A DNA stretch of 41,668 nt, taken from positions 1 through 41,668 of the forward strand of contig CAJMSX010000032.1 in assembly GCA_905216195.1 (NCBI GenBank). The letters run 5' to 3'. The stretch is from an uncultured bacterium (GTDB lineage: Bacteria > Bacteroidota > Bacteroidia > Bacteroidales > Marinifilaceae). Of the stretch, positions 1 through 9,197 are shown in pieces. Under the pieces are notes generated by a model, which searched no databases, was not told the origin of the DNA, and saw only the letters and a list, made by a program, of their open reading frames with translations. A program made the translations under genes and the position numbers. The first letter of the stretch is position 1; each line of letters opens with the position of its first letter.

Positions 1-2838
1 GACCGGAGCAAAGGAACGGCTACCGACGTGAACGGAAAGTTTACCATCCGGGTAAAGAACGGGGATGTTCTGACCTTTAGCTTCATCGGAATGAAAACCC
101 AAGAACTCACCGTTACTGGGAAGACAAACATTCTGGTTGAAATGGAACCCGATACAGAAATGTTGGACGAGGTGGTTATCGAGGGTATGTACGGGACCCA
201 AAAATTGGGATCGATTACCGGTAGTGTAGCAACGGTAAAACAGGAAAAATTAAAAGACCGTCCGGTAGCGAATGTTGCCGACGCTTTGCAAGGACAGGTG
301 GCCGGATTGCAGGTATATACCTCTTCCGGAGAACCGAGTGCCGGTTTTTCGATGCGTGTACGGGGTGTAAACTCGATGAATGCCAGTAATACTCCTTTGT
401 TAGTGGTGGACGGAAATCCCGTTACCTCTTCCGCTTTCAGTGCCATTAACAGTAACGACATCGAAAACGTAGTATTGCTGAAAGATGCTTCGGCAACGGC
501 TATCTACGGTTCCCGGGCCGCCAACGGCGTACTGATTATCACAACGAAACGGGGCAAGATGGGAGAAAAACCGAAAATGCAGGTCCGGGCTCAGTACGGT
601 TGGTCGCAAATGGCCACGGATAATATAGAAATGATGAATGCGCAGGAATACCTGAAATTCCGCGAGATGATAGACCCTTCATTGATCACCAATACCTCTT
701 TCCAGGAACATAAAGCCTGGGCTACCAAATATAATGTCGATACCGACTGGAGGGATTACCTTTTCAAAAGCAATTCCCCGACTTATCAGATCGACGGTTC
801 CGTAACCGGAGCTTCGCAAAAAAGTAACTATTATTTCTCCGCCGGTTATTTCAACCAGGACGGTATTGTCCATCACTCGGACTATAAACGTATGACGTTA
901 CGTTCGAATATCGATACCAAAGTAACCGATTGGTTAAAAGTAGGGGTTAATTTAGGTCTATCTCACGAAAAATACCGGACCACCTTCTCAACCTCCAACG
1001 GGTGGTATAATCCGGCAAATTTTGCCAAATGGGCGGATCCTTCCTATTCTCCCTATACCTACACAATCGATGAGAACGGCCAAATTCATTGGGGTGAACC
1101 TTGGACCATGAATAAAGAAATGGGTGGTTTGATAAACTGTTCCCGGGTTATGGAAATGCAACCCCGTGTGAAAAAAACGACCCGTATCATGGGGAATACT
1201 TTTGTTCAGCTGACGCCGATAAAGGGACTGACTATCCGGGCACAGCAATCGGCAGATGCTTTTGACTACCGCTCGACCCTGAAAGCTTATCCCGATCCGT
1301 TACTTGAAATGAATGCAAATACCGGAAATGTGCAGGAAGCATTCCAGCGTTTTTATTCGTTTACTTTTACCAATACAGCGGAATATAAATTCGATATCCA
1401 AAACGACCATCACCTGAGTTTCTTAATCGGACAGGAATCGATTATCAATAAAAACGAAACTTTTAATGCCCGTACTCAGGGTCAATCGGACTCCCGCCTG
1501 ATGTTGCTCTCTGCCAGTCAGATTCCTTATGCCGAAGATCCTTTCGGAGCTTCATTGACCGAAACGGTATTTAATTCGTATTTTGCCAAGTTCAACTATA
1601 ACTTTATGGACAAATACTATTTCGATGCTTCTGTCCGGCGTGACGGTTCTTCGCTCTTTCCTAAAGATGCACGCTGGGGTACTTTTTATTCGGCAGGGGT
1701 GATGTGGAATTTGAAAAAAGAAGCCTTTTTGGAGAATGTAGATTTAATAGATGATCTGCGTCTTAAAGTAAGTTATGGTTCTACCGGTAACTCGGGAATT
1801 AACGACTATGTATATATCGGTTCGGTCGGTAACGGTCAATACAACGATGAAGCCGGATGGACATTGAGCGGTGTACCCAATGACGCTCTTACCTGGGAGA
1901 CAGTAACCTCCTGGAATATGGGGGTATCGGCCAGCCTGCTGAATGCTTTAAATCTGGATGTTGAATTTTATAAAAAGTCAACCACAGACATGTTGATGAG
2001 CGTGCCTCTTTCTATGACAACCGGGCATTCCTCCGCTAACGGAAATGTAGGTGAAATGACAAATACCGGGGTCGACGTATCCATCAGCTACGATATTTTT
2101 AGTAAAGGTAATTTTTATTGGAATATTACAGCCAATTTCAATTATAATAAGAACGAAATCGTAAAATTGTATAAAGGTTTCGAAGACTTTGTACAAGCAG
2201 GTACCGGCATAAAATATGCAGAAGGCCATCCCTTTGGCGAATTTTACTATGCAAAATATGCCGGCGTCAATCCCGCTAACGGTAAACAATTGTGGTATAC
2301 CCCCGAAGGTGGAGTAACGGAAAATTATTCCGATGACCTGAAGCAATTTATGGGAAAAACCCGCTTCGCTCCCTGGGCCGGAGGTTTCGCTACCACGGTT
2401 GCCTGGAAAGGTCTTTCCCTGAGCGCCGATTTTACATGGGTGGCGCAAAAATACATGTTGAATAACGACCGCTTCTTTATCGAAAATTCCACATTCGGAG
2501 CAGAAACAAATATGACTAAAAAGATGTTAAATATTTGGACTACTCCGGGACAAAAAACAGACATACCGAAAGCGGGAGAAGCTCCGCAATTCGATTCCCG
2601 CTTTGTGGAAAACGCTTCTTTCGTACGTTTAAAAAATGTGACATTATCTTACACCCTACCCAAAAATTTGTTGAAGAAGACCGGATTTATGGAAGGAGCC
2701 CGGATCTATGCCATCGGACGTAATTTATTGACTTTCACAGATTATTCGGGATATGACCCGGAGGTTGACTCCAATTTATCTATGGGTAATTATCCCAATA
2801 CCAGGCAATATGAAATCGGTATAGAGTTGAACTTCTAA
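1..2838 (+). CDS. SusC/RagA-family TonB-linked outer membrane protein (5' partial)
   Basis: Outer-membrane, TonB-dependent transporter of the SusC/RagA family, which imports oligosaccharides or peptides together with a SusD-type lipoprotein. The reading frame is open from base 1, so the true start (signal peptide and first part of the carboxypeptidase-regulatory-like domain) lies upstream; the GTG at 28 is not the start. Visible parts are the end of the regulatory domain (GTATDVNGKF, then FSFIGMKTQE), a TonB-box-like EMLDEVVIEG, a plug domain with VANVADALQGQVAGL, RVRGVNS and LLVVDGNPV, and a long beta-barrel ending in a terminal aromatic residue (ELNF). susD follows 16 nt downstream, so the two are surely co-transcribed. 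Family assignment is firm. The substrate cannot be read from the sequence, and no glycoside hydrolase gene is in view. Confidence 0.95.
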   Translation, partial: DRSKGTATDVNGKFTIRVKNGDVLTFSFIGMKTQELTVTGKTNILVEMEPDTEMLDEVVIEGMYGTQKLGSITGSVATVKQEKLKDRPVANVADALQGQVAGLQVYTSSGEPSAGFSMRVRGVNSMNASNTPLLVVDGNPVTSSAFSAINSNDIENVVLLKDASATAIYGSRAANGVLIITTKRGKMGEKPKMQVRAQYGWSQMATDNIEMMNAQEYLKFREMIDPSLITNTSFQEHKAWATKYNVDTDWRDYLFKSNSPTYQIDGSVTGASQKSNYYFSAGYFNQDGIVHHSDYKRMTLRSNIDTKVTDWLKVGVNLGLSHEKYRTTFSTSNGWYNPANFAKWADPSYSPYTYTIDENGQIHWGEPWTMNKEMGGLINCSRVMEMQPRVKKTTRIMGNTFVQLTPIKGLTIRAQQSADAFDYRSTLKAYPDPLLEMNANTGNVQEAFQRFYSFTFTNTAEYKFDIQNDHHLSFLIGQESIINKNETFNARTQGQSDSRLMLLSASQIPYAEDPFGASLTETVFNSYFAKFNYNFMDKYYFDASVRRDGSSLFPKDARWGTFYSAGVMWNLKKEAFLENVDLIDDLRLKVSYGSTGNSGINDYVYIGSVGNGQYNDEAGWTLSGVPNDALTWETVTSWNMGVSASLLNALNLDVEFYKKSTTDMLMSVPLSMTTGHSSANGNVGEMTNTGVDVSISYDIFSKGNFYWNITANFNYNKNEIVKLYKGFEDFVQAGTGIKYAEGHPFGEFYYAKYAGVNPANGKQLWYTPEGGVTENYSDDLKQFMGKTRFAPWAGGFATTVAWKGLSLSADFTWVAQKYMLNNDRFFIENSTFGAETNMTKKMLNIWTTPGQKTDIPKAGEAPQFDSRFVENASFVRLKNVTLSYTLPKNLLKKTGFMEGARIYAIGRNLLTFTDYSGYDPEVDSNLSMGNYPNTRQYEIGIELNF

Positions 2839-2854
2839 TTTTAAATTTAATCAG

Positions 2855-4348
2855 ATGAAAAAGATATTATATACATTGATAGGTATTACGGGTCTTTCCC
2901 TGGCTTCATGCGATATGGACAAATACCCGTATGATAAAATCCCTACCGACGAGTCCTTGCAAACCTTAAGCGACTTTAAAAATTTTCGGAATGGATTTTA
3001 TGAATATACACAGCTCCTGTTTACCGGTAGCTATATTCTCCAGCCGGAAATTCAGGCAGACGGTCTGAATGCGGTTATAGACTTCAGCAACAATTACGGA
3101 ACCTGGTATCGTTGGCAACAAACAGCCGAAGACGGGGGACAATGGTCCGGTTTTTATGCATTGATCAGCAATTGTAATTTGGTATTGGAAAAGGGAGCGT
3201 CATTGATGCATACTTTCTCCGAAGCAGATCAGACTGCCTTAAAACAGTATTTAGGTGAAGCTTATTTTATGCGGGCATTAGCTTATGAAGAACTGGCTAT
3301 CCGTTTCTGTAAACCGTACCATACATCTACAGCGGCGAATGATTGGGGCGTTCCTTTGGTAACCAAGTATGCACCTTCCAGCGATGCTTCTACTTTTCCG
3401 TCCCGGGCTAAGTTGGATCAAACGTATAAATTTATTCTGGCAGACCTGGATTCCGCCGCTAAATATGTTACCTCAGAGGGAGTGCAGAATTCCGGTTATT
3501 TAACCGAGGATGCCGTAAGTGCTTTAAAAGCACGCGTAGCTTTGCAGATGGGTAATTACTCCGCTGCCATCCAAGCCGCCAAACCGTTGGTAGACGGAGA
3601 AAAATATCCACTGGTGACCAGTGCTTCTGCTTTGAAAAAGATGTGGACAAACGATGTATCTACCGAAATTATTTTTCAACCGATATTTAAAGCGGGACAG
3701 TTGGGTAGTGCTACCGGTACAGTCTTAATTGATAAATCCGGAAGTAATACGAAACTCAATCCCGACTTTATTCCAACCCAAACAGTTTTGGATTTGTATG
3801 ATAAGGCCAATGACTTACGCTTCAAAGTTTATTTCAAACCTGGATCGATGACCTTTTCTTCCGGCACGGCAATCCTTTATTATTGCACGAAATATCCCGG
3901 TAATCCCACATACTGTTCAGGAAATACCCAATTTGTAAATGCCCCGAAAATATTCCGTATCGCAGAAATGTACCTGATTTTAGCAGAGGCCTACAAACAA
4001 TCCAATGATGAAGCCAGTGCGCTGAAATATTTGAACGCTTTACGTTCCAAACGAATCCAGGGTTATGCAAACCAAACTTATCGGGGAGAGACACTGACTA
4101 ACGAAATACGGAAAGAACGGCAAAGAGAGCTTTATATGGAAGGTTATCGCTTGTGGGATCTGAAACGTTATAAAACCGGCCTTCATGGACGTGTACCTCA
4201 AGACGGCACTTACGTTTACCTGAACGGTAACGATAACACAACGAATATTTCCAAAGAAACGACCGATTTTCGGTTTGTATGGCCGATCCCTTCCCATGAG
4301 ATCAACGCCAACCCCCAAATTAAGAATCAGCAAAATGACGGATATTAA
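2855..4348 (+). CDS. SusD/RagB-family nutrient-binding outer membrane lipoprotein
   Basis: Surface lipoprotein partner of the SusC-like transporter just upstream; in this family SusD forms the lid over the SusC barrel and captures the substrate. The 497-residue product starts with a lipoprotein signal peptide (LSLASC, lipidated Cys19). It has the helical TPR-like core of the family (for example YFMRALAYEELAIRFCKPY) and the C-terminal blocks FRIAEMYLILAEAY, ALKYLNALRSKR and EIRKERQRELYMEGYRLWDLKR that typify SusD/RagB. The length is normal. It is the second gene of a tight operon, with the next gene 12 nt downstream. Ligand unknown. Confidence 0.95.
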   Translation: MKKILYTLIGITGLSLASCDMDKYPYDKIPTDESLQTLSDFKNFRNGFYEYTQLLFTGSYILQPEIQADGLNAVIDFSNNYGTWYRWQQTAEDGGQWSGFYALISNCNLVLEKGASLMHTFSEADQTALKQYLGEAYFMRALAYEELAIRFCKPYHTSTAANDWGVPLVTKYAPSSDASTFPSRAKLDQTYKFILADLDSAAKYVTSEGVQNSGYLTEDAVSALKARVALQMGNYSAAIQAAKPLVDGEKYPLVTSASALKKMWTNDVSTEIIFQPIFKAGQLGSATGTVLIDKSGSNTKLNPDFIPTQTVLDLYDKANDLRFKVYFKPGSMTFSSGTAILYYCTKYPGNPTYCSGNTQFVNAPKIFRIAEMYLILAEAYKQSNDEASALKYLNALRSKRIQGYANQTYRGETLTNEIRKERQRELYMEGYRLWDLKRYKTGLHGRVPQDGTYVYLNGNDNTTNISKETTDFRFVWPIPSHEINANPQIKNQQNDGY

Positions 4349-4360
4349 AAAGGTTGAATT

Positions 4361-5179
4361 ATGAAAAGGATATATATATTTATTGCGTGGTCCGTTTTTT
4401 TAATAACGGGATGCCAGAACGATCCCATTATCTATAGCGGCCCCGCTTTTGTATCGTTCGATAAGGCTACGATAAATGAAGCCATTAAAGAAAACGGAGA
4501 CGGGATTGTAGAGATTGCTTTGGGAGTCTCGCAGATAAGCAAAGAAGACCGTACGTTCAGTGTATCTGTCGATGCTGCTAAAACGACAGCAGTAGAAGGC
4601 CAGGATTATGATTTTGTAAACAAAAGTGTGACCATTCCTGCCGGCAAATATAACGGAGTCATCAAAATAAAAGGGTATTATAATAACCTGACTCCTGAAG
4701 CTGTAAAGCTAACACTTAATTTGGTCGCTGACCAAACTATGATACAGGAAGGGACAACTACCAGCGTTACCATCAGCCTCAGCCGTTTCTTTGAAATTAC
4801 CATGGACTGGTTGGAAGGCAAGTGGCTGGCCCAAGACACAAAAGATGGTGCAAACGATGGAGATCCGTACGATATGAAGATACAACAGATTAACGGAGAC
4901 ACGATTGCTATAGCAGGTTTATTTGGAACGCCTTCCGTCATCAAAGGTATCGTTGATTACGACAAGGCCCAAATCCAAATTCCTACACAGCAATACATGT
5001 TTACCCATAGTTCTATAGGCCCCGTTTTTATCTACAATGTGGTCGGAAATAGTCTGCGAAAAGAACCGATTATTTGCGATATTAATTTCAGGGGGATAAC
5101 GACCGGGTCCTATGGCATTTTAAATGCCGATTTGAGCGGTTGGTTCCCCTACATAACCATCATGGTTAAAAAGGAATGA
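4361..5179 (+). CDS. Calx-beta-like domain lipoprotein of the susCD operon
   Basis: A 272-residue predicted lipoprotein (signal peptide ending LITGC, Cys18). Residues about 25-145 look like a Calx-beta/immunoglobulin-like repeat: VEGQDYDFVNKSVTIPAGKY followed by VKLTLNLV is the typical signature. A second beta-rich region of about 125 residues begins at MDWLEGKW and is not one I can name. It lies 12 nt after susD and is followed by a strong terminator, so it closes the operon. By position it may be an accessory surface binding protein like SusE/SusF or the DUF4843 type. That role is inferred from context; no ligand or enzymatic motif is visible. Confidence 0.75.
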   Translation: MKRIYIFIAWSVFLITGCQNDPIIYSGPAFVSFDKATINEAIKENGDGIVEIALGVSQISKEDRTFSVSVDAAKTTAVEGQDYDFVNKSVTIPAGKYNGVIKIKGYYNNLTPEAVKLTLNLVADQTMIQEGTTTSVTISLSRFFEITMDWLEGKWLAQDTKDGANDGDPYDMKIQQINGDTIAIAGLFGTPSVIKGIVDYDKAQIQIPTQQYMFTHSSIGPVFIYNVVGNSLRKEPIICDINFRGITTGSYGILNADLSGWFPYITIMVKKE

Positions 5180-5202
5180 TTTCCTTCAGATAAACTTACA
5201 GG

Positions 5203-5233
5203 GAGAGGATGCCGATTTGCATCCTCTCTTTTT
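5203..5233 (+). terminator. Rho-independent terminator after the susCD operon
   Basis: Perfect 10-bp stem GAGAGGATGC/GCATCCTCTC (5203-5212 and 5219-5228), 6-nt loop, followed by five T. It lies 24 nt after the stop of the Calx-beta lipoprotein gene. Confidence 0.9.
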
Positions 5234-5251
5234 CTCCTTAAACTCACTACC

Positions 5252-5947
5252 ATGAAAAAAATTATCTTATTTTTTTGTTTATTTTTAGCAGGGTGTTTGC
5301 TAAAGGCACAGGATTTAAATAGTGTCAACTCGAAAATAAATAACTTCCGTTTAAGCAGGTTACCCGGAACTATAGATGCCGATTCCCCTAAATTTGCAGA
5401 AGTCTATGAGGGGAGTCCTTTCCTGGATAAAGAATGGCAACCCGGAAGCGTAACCCTCCTTTCCGGAACCGTTAAAAAGTATGCCATGAGGTATTTCGTA
5501 TATGGCGAACAAATTTGGTTGAAAAATAAGGCCGATTCCGTTTATGTACTGGCCCTATCGGATACCATCACAGAGATAACCATCGGGAACAGACATTTTA
5601 TCTATACGGATTATGTGAGCGGGAGTAAGCCTGCCACAGGTGTATTAGAAGTAATTTACAACGGAAACGGCAGCAAACTGCTCAAACTTCACACCTGTCC
5701 ACTGGAAAAAGGGCGTCCGGCCAGCGGATATCAAGAAAAAGAAAAGGATAAATTCCAGCACAAAGAAACCTTCTATTATCAGCTGGATCAGCAGAAAGCA
5801 GCCGTACTGCCCCGCTCGAAAAAAGAATTTTTATCTATTTTCCGGGAGAAAGCGAATGTTATCGGCAAATACATCAAGGAGCATAAACTGAAAATGAAAG
5901 CGGAAGACCTGTCAAAAGTTTTTGCTTATTATGACCAAATCAAGTAA
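5252..5947 (+). CDS. Conserved secreted protein of unknown function
   Basis: A 231-residue exported protein. The signal peptide (MKKIILFFCLFLAGC...KAQ) is ambiguous: LAGC would be a lipobox, while KAQ|D is a typical Bacteroidetes signal-peptidase I site. The middle is beta-rich (PGSVTLLSGTVKKYAMRYFVYGEQIWLKNKADSVYVL). The end is helical and charged (KKEFLSIFREKANVIGKYIKEHKLKMKAEDLSKVFAYYDQI). This layout resembles a small, unnamed group of secreted Bacteroidetes proteins with the same type of C-terminal helix. The gene starts 19 nt after the end of the upstream terminator and no convincing promoter is visible, so expression may rely on read-through. No function can be assigned. Confidence 0.75.
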   Translation: MKKIILFFCLFLAGCLLKAQDLNSVNSKINNFRLSRLPGTIDADSPKFAEVYEGSPFLDKEWQPGSVTLLSGTVKKYAMRYFVYGEQIWLKNKADSVYVLALSDTITEITIGNRHFIYTDYVSGSKPATGVLEVIYNGNGSKLLKLHTCPLEKGRPASGYQEKEKDKFQHKETFYYQLDQQKAAVLPRSKKEFLSIFREKANVIGKYIKEHKLKMKAEDLSKVFAYYDQIK

Positions 5948-6434
5948 GTACACCGAGGTATCCGAATCAGTGCGACACAATGAGCTATCAACTAGTCTGT
6001 CTCCGAAGAGACCGGAAGGGCAGATTTCCAATCCGGCCGTAAGCCAAGAAATAAGTTAGCAACCTTATAAGGGGTTCAGCGTTTTCCCTTGTTACCGGCA
6101 GGAAAAAGAATCGGTCCGGACAGTTGGAAAGGGGACAACAGCTGGTCCGGTTCAATAAGATTTTTAGGGCCTTACTAACAAATATTTAACAAACCCGTTG
6201 CCCTTTTTCCCTTTCTCTTTATTTATAACTATAAAAAATCACACTTAATAAATCACTAAGGCAGAATTATATAACATAAATTTTCCCAAAATTTGGTTTC
6301 TTTTCCCTCATCTTTTATGAAAAATTATTTTAAAATAAGTTTTAAAATTCGTTTCTTTGGTGAAAAGAACTTATTATATACTTTATTACGTATATACCTA
6401 CATGAAAATACATAAATAACTTAAAATTACAATT
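5948..6434. other. Non-coding region with several hairpins
   Basis: About 490 nt without a credible ORF. The first half is relatively G+C-rich and holds successive inverted repeats: CCGGA/TCCGG (6012-6016 and 6032-6036), AAGGG/CCCTT (6069-6073 and 6086-6090) and an interrupted CCGGAC/GTCCGG hairpin (6116-6150). A weak GGGC/GCCC pair followed by five T (6167-6170 and 6200-6208) could terminate transcription of the upstream gene or of a small RNA. The second half is very A+T-rich and contains a possible promoter for the protease gene. I do not recognise a known RNA family. Confidence 0.4.
6356..6386 (+). promoter_or_regulatory. Possible promoter of the protease-PorV operon
   Basis: TTTG at 6356-6359, then 19 nt, then TACTTTAT at 6379-6386. 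This matches the Bacteroidetes -33/-7 pattern (TTTG, 19-21 nt, TAnnTTTG) except for the last two bases of the -7 element. It would give a leader of about 45 nt before the ATG at 6435. Confidence 0.45.
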
Positions 6435-9188
6435 ATGAAAAGTAGATGGATTCTTATATTCCTTTTGCTTTCTTTTTTCTCTTGCGAAGATGATAAATTA
6501 GGGAACAAGGAAGATGAAAAGAATACGCCGGAAGAAATTGCCCTAAAAAACGAGCATTTTTTTAAAGGATGGGTAAGAATAAAACTTACACCCGGTTCTG
6601 GCAGTACGGTCAGTTTAAGTTCAACGAACGGAATCATTCAAACGGGGGTAAGCGAGATCGATGGTCTGGCCGCCAAGCTAGGGGCCTCCAAGATCGAGCG
6701 GGTTTTCCCGGATGCCGGCAAATTCGAGGCCAGAAGCCGGAAAGCGGGATTACACTTATGGTATGATATATATTTCGATGAAAACATACCGGTTACCCGG
6801 GCCGTATCCGATTTTTCCCAGATTCCCGGAATCGATATCGTGGAACCTATCCGTAAAATCCAACGGGCGGGAGGAAAAATGGTGAAGGTAGATAAAAAGT
6901 TACTTTCTTCCGGGCCGGCAGAAACGACGACGGCTCCTTTTAACGATCCCGATCTATACAAGCAATGGCATTATCACAACGACGGTTCGTTGTCCGATTC
7001 GAAAGCAGGTGCAGACATCAATCTTTTCGATGCCTGGAAAGTTACGGCCGGAAATCCCGAAGTAATTGTAGCTGTAGTGGATGGAGGTATCGACGTTGAA
7101 CACGAAGACCTGGCGGATAATGTCTGGAGAAACGAGGATGAATCTCCGGGATATACGGATAACGACGGCAACGGCTATAAGGGAGACATCTTCGGATGGA
7201 ATTTCGTTTCCGACATCGCTACTATCAAGCCCCATTCCCACGGAACCCACGTAGCCGGAACCATTGCGGCTGTCAACAATAACAATCTGGGGGTAGGCGG
7301 AATTGCCGGGGGTACCGGCCAGCATGACGGCGTTCGCATCATGAGCTGTCAGATTTTCGAACACGATCCCAACAATCCCAATAAAGACATCGGTACCCGA
7401 TACATTCCCCGGGCCATCAAATACGGAGCCGACAACGGAGCTGTAATTTGCCAGAACAGTTGGTCGTTTACTTTTGAAGAAGGCCAGACTCCGGTTATGG
7501 ATAATGCCACCAAAGCCGCTATCGATTATTTTATCGAAAATGCCGGGAAGGACGAAAACGGTAACCAAGAAGGACCGATGAACGGAGGAATTGTCATTTT
7601 TGCCGCGGGGAATGAAAATAAAGATTATGACGTCTATCCGGCCAAATACGAAAGAGTTTTGTCCGTTGCTTCCATGGCGCCGGATTTTACAAAAGCTTAC
7701 TACTCCAACTATGCCGATTGGGTAGACATTACGGCTCCGGGAGGAAGTTACCGCTATGGAGGCAGATTTAACAATGACTGTCCGGTTTACAGTACCTTAC
7801 CCAACAGTCAATACGGCTATATGCAGGGCACTTCCATGGCCTGTCCCCACGTTTCCGGAGTAGCAGCCCTGGTGGTATCCCGGTTCGGTGTAGGACATCC
7901 CGGATTAACTCCTGAAGAGGTGAGAGAAAGACTCGTTCAGAGTGTAAAAGATATATATCAATACAATCCCACCTACCGGGGAAAATTAGGAAGCGGATAC
8001 CTGGATGCTGCCATTGCTTTGCAGGTAGATCAGGAAATTGCTCCCGATCCGGTCACCGATCTCGCTATCGAATGGGGAGCCAATTTTGCCAATCTGACCT
8101 GGACCGTTACGAGAGACGAAGATAACGGCAGTCCGGACCGGTATACCATTTATTGGAGTACACAATCCCTGGAGGGAATAGATTTCGACCGTCTTCCCGC
8201 CTCTGTGCATACCGAAAGTGTAGATGTAACCAAAAATCGTCCGGGAGAAACCATTACTCACACAATTAAAGGCCTGTCTCCTTTAACCGCTTATTATTTC
8301 GGGATCGCCGGTATAGACCGTTTCGGGAACCGTTCGGCTGTCGCCTTTTCCCAGGGGGAAACGATTTCCAATCAACCTCCGGTTATTGAAAAAATAACTA
8401 CGGGAGACATCGTATTAAAAGCCTACCAAACCCAAGACATTATTTTTAAAATCCACGATCCGGAAGGTCAGGACTACACGTACGAGCTTCAGGACCCCAG
8501 CGGAGCGGCAACAGCTATACCCGGAGGCGACAATACGATTATCGTCACCATTACCGCCGCCAATGCAAAAGCCGGTAGTTATCAGGCCCGGCTTACCGTA
8601 ACCGATGAAGCCGGAGCCTCTGCCAGCGAAGATATACCTTTTACCATTTTGGGAAACCATGCTCCTCAGCTTACCGACAAGGAGTGGGAAACCCTCTATA
8701 TGGATAAAATCGGGGGAACTCAGGTCATCAATCTAAAAGACTATTTTTCCGATCCGGATGGAGAGGTACTGAACTATAACATTCAAATCTCGCCGGAAGG
8801 CATACTGGATGCTCAAGTGGTGAACGAAGAGCTGACTTTCACTTCTCTCAAAGCGGGCCAGGGAACGATTTCGATCACCGCTTCGGATCATTTCGGATTA
8901 GCTTGCAGCAGAACCTTAATATTTATGTCCCGAGACGGCAGTCAGGCTGTGGATCTCTATCCCAATCCTGTCGTGGATAATTTAAATATCCGGATGGGCC
9001 GGGATGTCGAGGGTAAAGTATCCGTACAGTTGTATTCCTCTGCGGGAGCTTTGGTGCTGGAAGATGTGGTAGAGGTTTCTCCGTTTAATCCCGGCGTTTT
9101 GAACATGAAGGAAATAAGCGGAGGCTCCTACGTCATTGTATTGAAATACGGAACCCAGGAAATAAAAAGAAATATCATCAAACTATAA
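6435..9188 (+). CDS. S8 subtilisin-like serine protease with Fn3/Ig domains and T9SS sorting domain
   Basis: A 917-residue secreted protease. The N-terminus (MKSRWILIFLLLSFFSC) looks like a lipoprotein signal with Cys17. An I9-like propeptide follows at about 45-145. The subtilase domain has the full catalytic set: Asp216 (AVVDGGID), His269 (HSHGTHVAG), oxyanion Asn393 (AAGNEN) and Ser467 (GTSMACPHVSG). After it come a fibronectin-III domain (about 537-645), two beta-sandwich regions (about 650-735 and 738-830; the second has a cadherin-like YFSDPDGE) and a C-terminal type A T9SS sorting domain (YPNPVVDNL ... SGGSYVIVLKYG ... NIIKL, about 840-917). The PorV-like gene starts 9 nt downstream, so the cargo and a possible shuttle are co-expressed. 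A lipobox on a T9SS cargo is unusual. The native substrate is unknown. Confidence 0.93.
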   Translation: MKSRWILIFLLLSFFSCEDDKLGNKEDEKNTPEEIALKNEHFFKGWVRIKLTPGSGSTVSLSSTNGIIQTGVSEIDGLAAKLGASKIERVFPDAGKFEARSRKAGLHLWYDIYFDENIPVTRAVSDFSQIPGIDIVEPIRKIQRAGGKMVKVDKKLLSSGPAETTTAPFNDPDLYKQWHYHNDGSLSDSKAGADINLFDAWKVTAGNPEVIVAVVDGGIDVEHEDLADNVWRNEDESPGYTDNDGNGYKGDIFGWNFVSDIATIKPHSHGTHVAGTIAAVNNNNLGVGGIAGGTGQHDGVRIMSCQIFEHDPNNPNKDIGTRYIPRAIKYGADNGAVICQNSWSFTFEEGQTPVMDNATKAAIDYFIENAGKDENGNQEGPMNGGIVIFAAGNENKDYDVYPAKYERVLSVASMAPDFTKAYYSNYADWVDITAPGGSYRYGGRFNNDCPVYSTLPNSQYGYMQGTSMACPHVSGVAALVVSRFGVGHPGLTPEEVRERLVQSVKDIYQYNPTYRGKLGSGYLDAAIALQVDQEIAPDPVTDLAIEWGANFANLTWTVTRDEDNGSPDRYTIYWSTQSLEGIDFDRLPASVHTESVDVTKNRPGETITHTIKGLSPLTAYYFGIAGIDRFGNRSAVAFSQGETISNQPPVIEKITTGDIVLKAYQTQDIIFKIHDPEGQDYTYELQDPSGAATAIPGGDNTIIVTITAANAKAGSYQARLTVTDEAGASASEDIPFTILGNHAPQLTDKEWETLYMDKIGGTQVINLKDYFSDPDGEVLNYNIQISPEGILDAQVVNEELTFTSLKAGQGTISITASDHFGLACSRTLIFMSRDGSQAVDLYPNPVVDNLNIRMGRDVEGKVSVQLYSSAGALVLEDVVEVSPFNPGVLNMKEISGGSYVIVLKYGTQEIKRNIIKL

Positions 9189-9197
9189 ATTACGGAC

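Noticed and set aside
1978..2448. 156-codon ORF on the minus strand inside susC
   Set aside because: It is fully antisense to a strongly supported SusC coding region and its product has no recognisable domain.
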